Made by a program: the position numbers and the translations under genes
Shown here: in pieces, positions 4,802-7,384 of the stretch
Layout of the letters: every line of letters begins with the position of its first letter
Position numbering within the stretch: the first letter of the stretch is position 1
Source of the DNA: [Mycobacterium] vasticus
GTDB taxonomy: Bacteria > Actinomycetota > Actinomycetes > Mycobacteriales > Mycobacteriaceae
NCBI RefSeq assembly: GCF_020181595.1
Contig: NZ_CP084028.1
Span: 2,517,961-2,525,344 of the forward strand
Length of the DNA stretch: 7,384 nt
Direction: 5' to 3'
Notes under the pieces: model-generated
What the model saw: only the letters and a program-made list of their open reading frames with translations
The model's database searches: none
What the model was told of the DNA's origin: nothing

Positions 4802-7384
4802 TTGATCTCGAAGGTGCTGGTCGCTAATCGTGGTGAGATCGCGATCCGTGCGTTTCGTGCCGCTTATGAGCTTGGGATCGAGACGGTTGCGGTTTATGCC
4901 TATGAGGACCGTAATTCGCTTCACCGGCTCAAGGCCGATGAGTCGTATCAGATCGGTGAGCCCGGGCATCCGGTCCGTGGTTATTTGTCGGTGGAGGCCA
5001 TCGTCGGTGCGGCTAGGCGTTGTGGTGCTGATGCGGTGTATCCCGGGTACGGATTCCTCTCGGAGAATCCGCGGTTGGCGCAGGCCTGCGCTGAGGCCGG
5101 TATCACCTTCGTCGGTCCGGGTGCGGCGGTGCTGGCGCTGGCCGGCAACAAGTCCCACGCGGTGGCCGCCGCACGCGAGGCCGGTCTGCCGGTACTGGTG
5201 TCCTCGGATCCGTCCCGATCGGTAGACGAATTGGTTTCCGCCGCAGCCGATATGACCTTCCCGCTGTTCGTCAAGGCGGTCGCCGGCGGGGGTGGCCGCG
5301 GAATGCGTCGGGTGGCCGACTTCGACGGGCTGGCCGAGGCTGTGGAGGCCGCCAGCCGGGAGGCGGAGTCGGCGTTCGGCGACGCGACGGTCTATCTCGA
5401 GCAGGCGGTGATCAACCCGCGTCACATCGAGGTGCAGATCCTGGCCGACACGCACGGCAATGTGGTGCATCTGTATGAGCGGGACTGCAGCGTGCAACGT
5501 CGGCATCAGAAGGTCGTTGAGCTGGCTCCGGCGCCGAACCTGGATCCGGTTCTGCGGGAGAGGATCTGCGCCGATGCCGTGGCCTTCGCCCGTCATATCG
5601 GTTACAGCTGTGCGGGCACCGTGGAGTTCCTGCTCGATGAGCGCGGCCACTACGTGTTCATTGAGATGAATCCGCGGATCCAGGTGGAGCACACCGTCAC
5701 CGAGGAGATCACCGACATCGATCTGGTGTCCTCGCAGCTGCGGGTCGCCGCTGGGGAGTCCCTGGCCGATCTGGGTCTGCGCCAGGACGACATCGTCGTG
5801 CATGGTGCGGCATTGCAGTGCCGGATCACCACTGAGGACCCGGCGAACGGTTTCCGGCCCGACACCGGTCGCATCACCGCCTACCGCAGTCCAGGTGGTG
5901 CTGGCATCCGGCTTGACGGGGGTACGAACCTGGGTGCGGAGATCAGTGCGCACTTCGACTCGATGCTGGTCAAACTGACCTGCCGGGGCCGGGATTTCCC
6001 CACCGCGGTCAAGCGGGCCCGCCGGGCGATCGCAGAGTTCCGTATCCGCGGGGTGTCGACGAACATCCCGTTCCTGCAGGCGGTTCTCGACGATCCGGAC
6101 TTTCGTGCCGGGCATCTGACCACGTCGTTCATCGATGAACGTCCGCAGTTGCTGACCGCGCGTTCTTCAGCGGACCGGGGCACCAAGATCCTGACCTTCC
6201 TGGCCGATGTCACCGTCAACCAGCCCCACGGTGCGCGGCCGTCGGCGTCCTACCCGCGCGACAAGCTGCCCCCGGTGGACTTGTCGGCCCCGCCGCCGCC
6301 CGGTTCCAAGCAGCGGTTGGCCGAACTCGGACCCGAGGGTTTTGCCCGCTGGCTGCGGGAGTCGCCGGCGGTGGGGGTCACCGACACGACGTTCCGCGAT
6401 GCGCACCAGTCGCTGCTGGCCACCCGGCTGCGCACCAAGGGGCTGCTCAACGTGGCGCCGCATATCGCCCGGAGCACCCCGCAACTGCTGTCGATGGAGT
6501 GCTGGGGCGGTGCGACTTATGATGTGGCGCTGAGGTTTTTGAAGGAGGACCCGTGGGAGCGGCTGGCGGTGCTGCGGGAGGCACTGCCCAACATCTGTCT
6601 GCAGATGCTGCTGCGGGGCCGCAATACCGTCGGCTACACGCCGTATCCGGAACTGGTGTGCTCGGCGTTCGTGGCCGAGGCCACCGCGACCGGTATCGAC
6701 ATCTTCCGGATCTTCGACGCACTCAACAATGTCGACTCGATGCAACCGGCGATCGACGCGGTACGCCAAACCGGCAGTGCGATAGCCGAAGTCGCCATGT
6801 GCTACACCGGTGACCTGACCAATCCGGCGGAGAATCTCTACACCCTGGACTACTACCTGCGGCTGGCCGAGCAGATCGTGGCCGCCGGCGCGCACGTGCT
6901 GGCCATCAAGGACATGGCCGGACTGTTGCGGCCCGCGGCGGCGACCACTCTGGTGCGGGCACTGCGCAGCCGCTTCGACCTGCCGATCCATGTGCACACC
7001 CATGACACCCCGGGTGGTCAGCTGGCCACCTATGAGGCGGCCTGGCACGCCGGCGCCGACGCCGTGGACGGGGCGTCGGGGCCGTTGGCCGGCACCACCA
7101 GCCAGCCCGCGCTCAGCTCGATCGTGGCCGCCGCGGCCAACACGGCCTATGACACCGGCCTGTCCCTGCAGGCGGTGTGTGATCTGGAGCCGTACTGGGA
7201 AGGCGTGCGCAAGGTGTACGCGCCGTTCGAATCCGGGCTGGCCGGGCCGACCGGCCGGGTGTATCGCCACGAGATCCCGGGCGGTCAGCTGTCCAACCTG
7301 CACCAACAGGCCAAAGCACTCGGTCTGGCGGATCGATTCGAGGAGATCGAGGCCAACTACGCCGGAGCCGATGCGGTGCTGGGC
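4802..7384 (+). CDS. pyc: Pyruvate carboxylase, 3' end outside window
   Basis: The window holds 861 residues of an enzyme of about 1127 in M. tuberculosis (Pca). It makes oxaloacetate from pyruvate, bicarbonate and ATP, a cytoplasmic anaplerotic step. TTG 4802 is the only workable full-length start and gives xISKVLVANRGEIAIRAF, matching the family N terminus. The biotin carboxylase domain covers about 1-450: GGGGRGM ATP-grasp loop at 162-168, ERDCSVQRRHQK at 226-237, and the catalytic set E288, N290, R292, E296 in EMNPRIQVEH. The carboxyltransferase barrel begins near 525 with DTTFRDAHQSL (528-538). Metal ligands by analogy with R. etli enzyme are D533, K703 (carbamylated Lys in AIKDMAG), H732 and H734 (HTHDT). 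The allosteric/C-terminal part and the biotinyl domain lie beyond base 7384. Early codons (4802-5050) end in T more often than later ones. A promoter is not evident in the 79-base gap upstream. It is metabolically unrelated to the Esx cassette. Confidence 0.97.
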   Translation, partial: MISKVLVANRGEIAIRAFRAAYELGIETVAVYAYEDRNSLHRLKADESYQIGEPGHPVRGYLSVEAIVGAARRCGADAVYPGYGFLSENPRLAQACAEAGITFVGPGAAVLALAGNKSHAVAAAREAGLPVLVSSDPSRSVDELVSAAADMTFPLFVKAVAGGGGRGMRRVADFDGLAEAVEAASREAESAFGDATVYLEQAVINPRHIEVQILADTHGNVVHLYERDCSVQRRHQKVVELAPAPNLDPVLRERICADAVAFARHIGYSCAGTVEFLLDERGHYVFIEMNPRIQVEHTVTEEITDIDLVSSQLRVAAGESLADLGLRQDDIVVHGAALQCRITTEDPANGFRPDTGRITAYRSPGGAGIRLDGGTNLGAEISAHFDSMLVKLTCRGRDFPTAVKRARRAIAEFRIRGVSTNIPFLQAVLDDPDFRAGHLTTSFIDERPQLLTARSSADRGTKILTFLADVTVNQPHGARPSASYPRDKLPPVDLSAPPPPGSKQRLAELGPEGFARWLRESPAVGVTDTTFRDAHQSLLATRLRTKGLLNVAPHIARSTPQLLSMECWGGATYDVALRFLKEDPWERLAVLREALPNICLQMLLRGRNTVGYTPYPELVCSAFVAEATATGIDIFRIFDALNNVDSMQPAIDAVRQTGSAIAEVAMCYTGDLTNPAENLYTLDYYLRLAEQIVAAGAHVLAIKDMAGLLRPAAATTLVRALRSRFDLPIHVHTHDTPGGQLATYEAAWHAGADAVDGASGPLAGTTSQPALSSIVAAAANTAYDTGLSLQAVCDLEPYWEGVRKVYAPFESGLAGPTGRVYRHEIPGGQLSNLHQQAKALGLADRFEEIEANYAGADAVLG

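Noticed and set aside
4466..6115. Long open frame on the - strand (549 codons) opposite pyc and the EsxN-like gene
   Set aside because: It lies wholly opposite well-recognised genes, its product is Arg/Pro/His-rich with no familiar motif, and long antisense frames are usual in high-GC coding DNA.
6167..7306. Second long - strand open frame (379 codons) opposite the carboxyltransferase part of pyc
   Set aside because: Same reasons: it mirrors pyc codons, and the + strand product matches pyruvate carboxylase without a break.

Overview
The window is high-GC DNA with features typical of a mycobacterium: three PPE-family genes, a PE gene and a pair of ESX-5-type WXG100 (Esx) genes in a row, followed by the 5' three quarters of a pyruvate carboxylase gene that reads like the mycobacterial enzyme. 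PE/PPE proteins of this type, and a QILSS-type EsxM partnered with a Mtb9.9/EsxN-type protein, belong to the ESX-5 type VII secretion branch of slow-growing mycobacteria. A slow grower is therefore the best guess; species cannot be read from the sequence. All genes are on the + strand.

Layout. Bases 1-945 hold the 3' part of a PPE-SVP gene (PPE-A, roughly 154 N-terminal residues lie outside). PPE-B (942-2360) and PPE-C (2357-3715) follow, each joined to its upstream neighbour by a 4-base stop/start overlap (GTGA, then ATGA). A short PE gene (3755-4054), an EsxM-like gene (4127-4423) and an EsxN-like gene (4438-4722) follow with good ribosome binding sites. A 17-bp hairpin at 4740-4776 closes this cassette. 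The pyruvate carboxylase gene starts at a TTG codon at 4802 and runs off the right edge.

How the parts work together. The order PPE-PPE-PE-esxM-esxN matches the middle of the M. tuberculosis ESX-5 locus (ppe26-ppe27-pe19-esxM-esxN), where espG5 and the machinery genes come next. Here the next gene is pyruvate carboxylase, so this is most simply a duplicated ESX-5 substrate cassette that depends on machinery encoded elsewhere. PE and PPE proteins pair through their helical N-terminal domains, and the two Esx proteins pair as a four-helix bundle. The PE and the EsxM-like protein both carry a C-terminal YxxxE secretion signal.

The most interesting points are a 105-bp near-identical, C-rich tract shared by PPE-A and PPE-C that ends abruptly (likely gene conversion), a leucine-repeat coiled-coil-like tail on all three PPE proteins, three PPE genes for one visible PE gene, and the terminator-like hairpin squeezed against the pyruvate carboxylase start. 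I saw no tRNA, rRNA, insertion sequence or CRISPR array, and no gap between genes is longer than about 80 bases.
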